From: Phycisphaerales bacterium AB-hyl4
Lineage (GTDB): Bacteria; Planctomycetota; Phycisphaerae; Phycisphaerales; Phycisphaeraceae
DNA: 64,000 nucleotides
Reading direction: 5' to 3'
Assembly (NCBI GenBank): GCA_041821185.1
Contig: JBGUBD010000001.1
Location: 372,001 to 436,000 of the forward strand
In this document: positions 63,350 to 64,000 of the stretch, piece by piece
Position numbering within the stretch: position 1 is the first letter of the stretch
Layout: every line of letters starts with the position of its first letter
Translations under genes and position numbers: made by a program
Notes under the pieces: model-generated
Databases searched by the model: none
The model's input: the letters and a program-made list of their open reading frames with translations, nothing else
What the model was told of the DNA's origin: nothing

Positions 63350-63736
63350 TTACACCACCGGCCTGACAGCCCCCAACCATCGATCCGCCACCAGTCGACG
63401 CAGTGTGATCACTCCCTCGAACCGCCCCATCCGCACCGTCAGCACCCGCCGATCCGCCGTCCAGACGCCCGGCCGAACCGCCCCGGCATCCACCCGCCGT
63501 ACCACGCCACGCCCCTCACCAATCGGCCCCTGCCGATGCAGATACACCCGCCGATGGGCCGGCAGTTCCGTAAGCAGCAGCCGACCCGCCGCCGACCAAT
63601 GCCCGCTCGTCAGCCCGACGCGGGCCGTCCACAACGGCGCATCCTCGCCCGGCAAGGTCGGATCGCCCATCAGCCAGTCAAAATGCCTGCCGCAACGCGT
63701 GACATGCTCCAGTAAAACCGTGGGCTGCGTCTGCAT
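63350..63736 (-). CDS. Small hypothetical protein downstream of the Nfu-type gene
   Basis: 128 residues from ATG 63736. It reads MQTQPTVLLEHVTRCGRHFD, WLMGDPTLPGEDAPLWTARV and RLLLTELPAHRRVYLHRQGP. It is probably soluble; I do not recognise a family. The ATG is five bases beyond the stop of the Nfu-type gene, so the two are surely one operon. Confidence 0.65.
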   Translation of the reverse strand: MQTQPTVLLEHVTRCGRHFDWLMGDPTLPGEDAPLWTARVGLTSGHWSAAGRLLLTELPAHRRVYLHRQGPIGEGRGVVRRVDAGAVRPGVWTADRRVLTVRMGRFEGVITLRRLVADRWLGAVRPVV

Positions 63737-63741
63737 CGTGC

Positions 63742-63999
63742 TCACACCTTCTGCTTCATCGCCGCCTTGAGCACCCGCCGAACCTTCGGCGACAGTGTCG
63801 TCCACCGCCCCGCGTCCGACTTATTCACCGTGCAGAAATCGCCCAGCAACATCACCCCGACCACATGCTCGATCGCAAACAGTTGCAACGCCAGTTCGTC
63901 CCCCGCCGCCTGGTCGACATGTGTATAGCTTCGCCGTTCGCCATTCGTCACCGCGCAGTTCAGGTTGAACTTTCGCGCGTTGGGGTTCGGCGTCTCCTC
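63742..63999 (-). CDS. Nfu N-terminal-domain protein, 5'-partial
   Basis: The frame is open to the right edge of the window. It begins EETPNPNARKFNLNCAV, the ETPNPNxxKF signature of Nfu_N (Fe-S scaffold) domains. LALQLFAIEHVVGVMLLGDF and CTVNKSDAGRWTTLSPKVRR follow and the protein ends after KAAMKQKV. The start lies outside the window. No C-terminal NifU domain with CxxC is present, so it is a stand-alone N-domain protein. Confidence 0.8.
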   Translation of the reverse strand, partial: EETPNPNARKFNLNCAVTNGERRSYTHVDQAAGDELALQLFAIEHVVGVMLLGDFCTVNKSDAGRWTTLSPKVRRVLKAAMKQKV

Positions 64000-64000
64000 C

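Noticed and set aside
1..64000. CRISPR arrays, rRNA and tRNA genes, complete insertion sequences
   Set aside because: I saw no regularly spaced repeats, no cloverleaf-like tRNA signatures and no transposase with terminal repeats. A covariance search could still find a tRNA that I missed.

Overview
The window looks like a chromosomal segment of a planctomycete, most likely of the Phycisphaerae type. The evidence is the combination of PEP-CTERM anchored secreted proteins, prepilin-like proteins with the [14 protein letters not shown] cleavage motif, several ECF sigma factors, LacI-type regulators beside carbohydrate-active genes, and high-GC coding. The taxon is inferred from gene content, not from a marker gene.

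1-4.6 kb is a defence or mobile island. It holds a 5'-partial tyrosine recombinase with a degenerate active site, then a two-gene Pycsar-like operon. Gene 1 (1279-3429) fuses two class III nucleotidyl cyclase domains, a ubiquitin-E2-like domain with its cysteine, and a SEC-C zinc tail. Gene 2 (3419-3967) is a PycTM-type (DUF5706) membrane effector that overlaps it by 11 bases. I regard this fusion as the most novel item in the window. A frameshifted PRiA4_ORF3-family gene converges on it.

4.7-12.9 kb holds a minus-strand signalling operon: TonB-dependent receptor, YfiR-like periplasmic protein, hybrid histidine kinase with HPt domain, and REC-GGDEF-EAL protein. It is bordered by decayed DNA: an amber-interrupted lipoprotein-like gene, an integrase remnant and a C-terminal ATPase fragment.

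12.9-35.2 kb is a polysaccharide-related accessory region. It has PEP-CTERM proteins, a beta-helix protein, two prepilin-like proteins, a LacI and a GntR-LacI regulator, a Gfo/Idh/MocA oxidoreductase, a glycosidase-like TIM-barrel protein, two paralogous toroid-type proteins, a DUF3604/PHP protein and an SDR. Two remnants of one 2-hydroxyacid dehydrogenase, each downstream of one toroid paralogue, point to an old duplication followed by decay.

35.3-41.7 kb has a DinB protein, a 36-residue cysteine-rich peptide beside a SigZ-like factor, and an ECF42 sigma factor with its usual companions (YCII/DGPF, VOC, NTF2-like, DUF899). 41.9-44.5 kb has an RraA-like protein, a second SDR and remnants of a GH29 fucosidase and an AraC regulator.

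44.5-48.2 kb is a molybdenum cofactor operon (moaE, moeA, moaC, mogA/moaB-type, mobA, plus an AhpD-like gene). It is followed by a heparinase/alginate-lyase type protein, an AEC transporter, a uronate-dehydrogenase-like epimerase and an ECF sigma factor. 53.6-57.5 kb is a kaiB-kaiC-histidine kinase cluster. The window closes with a second Gfo/Idh/MocA oxidoreductase, a fused indolepyruvate:ferredoxin oxidoreductase with a good promoter and long leader, a small hypothetical gene and a 5'-partial Nfu-type Fe-S scaffold gene.
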